A stretch of 64,000 bases of DNA from Pictodentalium vernedei. Lineage: Eukaryota > Mollusca > Scaphopoda > Dentaliida > Dentaliidae. The position numbers and the translations under genes are program-made. The first letter of the stretch is position 1. Each line of letters opens with the position of its first letter. Under the pieces are notes generated by a model. That model saw only the letters and a program-made list of their open reading frames with translations. It had not been told where the DNA came from and searched no databases. This document shows, in pieces, positions 63,866 to 64,000 of the stretch. The DNA is taken from contig CM062294.1 of NCBI GenBank assembly GCA_031216915.1, forward strand, positions 394,435,217 through 394,499,216, written 5' to 3'.

Positions 63866-64000
63866 AGTATCAGTTTTGCTCGTACAAATATTAGTACCGT
63901 CAGACAAAATTCATTTTCTGATTAATTTCGTACTTTTCTGTACTCACCTTCCTTGAGTAAGATTGGTATACCTTTTCAATCTCAGATTTAACTCTCAAGC

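Overview
This window looks like animal (eukaryotic) nuclear DNA. Four spliced exons of one glycosyl hydrolase family 1 (lactase-like) gene are scattered over 24 kb, and the rest is dense with SINEs, MITEs, Tc1-type transposons and satellites. The SINE consensus and the 'GGGAGATAACT' motif are ones I associate with molluscs, so a marine gastropod or bivalve is the best guess (inference, not proven).

Two large Polinton/Maverick elements (endogenous virus-like DNA transposons) dominate the window. Copy A (1 to about 15.5 kb, left end outside the window) is badly decayed. Copy B (about 44.25 to 61.6 kb) is nearly complete and better preserved. Between them they carry the hallmark Polinton set: protein-primed family B DNA polymerase, retrovirus-type integrase, adenain-like cysteine protease, A32/FtsK-type packaging ATPase (copy B only), double jelly-roll major capsid and penton-like minor capsid proteins, a repeat-built fibre-like protein and several conserved structural proteins of unknown function.

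Layout. 1-7.2 kb: copy A plus-strand genes (minor capsid, tRNA-like, hydrophobic virion protein, cargo, small zinc protein, membrane protein, PLA2-integrase, major capsid, CARD). 7.3-14.75 kb: copy A minus-strand genes (fibre, protease, polymerase, 149-aa protein, unknown). 14.8-44.2 kb: host DNA with GH1 exons at 15.9, 24.2, 30.9 and 39.3 kb separated by repeats. 44.25-48.2 kb: copy B virion-assembly arm (306-aa protein, 126-aa protein, ATPase, minor capsid, hydrophobic protein). 48.3-49.5 kb: two tandem 149-aa paralogues. 49.6-56.5 kb: IAP, polymerase, protease, fibre on the plus strand. 56.6-61.3 kb: unknown, major capsid, PLA2-integrase, membrane and zinc proteins on the minus strand. 61.6-64 kb: host repeats.

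Most notable: (i) each element carries a host-type apoptosis or death-fold gene, an intact BIR-UBA-RING IAP in copy B and a CARD protein in copy A; (ii) in both copies a zinc-ribbon plus phospholipase A2-like domain lies in the same reading frame as the integrase, with interrupting stops at different places, implying an ancestral PLA2-integrase fusion; (iii) the polymerase-to-zinc-protein core is inverted between the copies relative to the capsid arm; (iv) several stops are CGA-to-TGA changes, as expected from deamination of methylated CpG after integration. Both elements probably sit within or beside introns of the GH1 gene.
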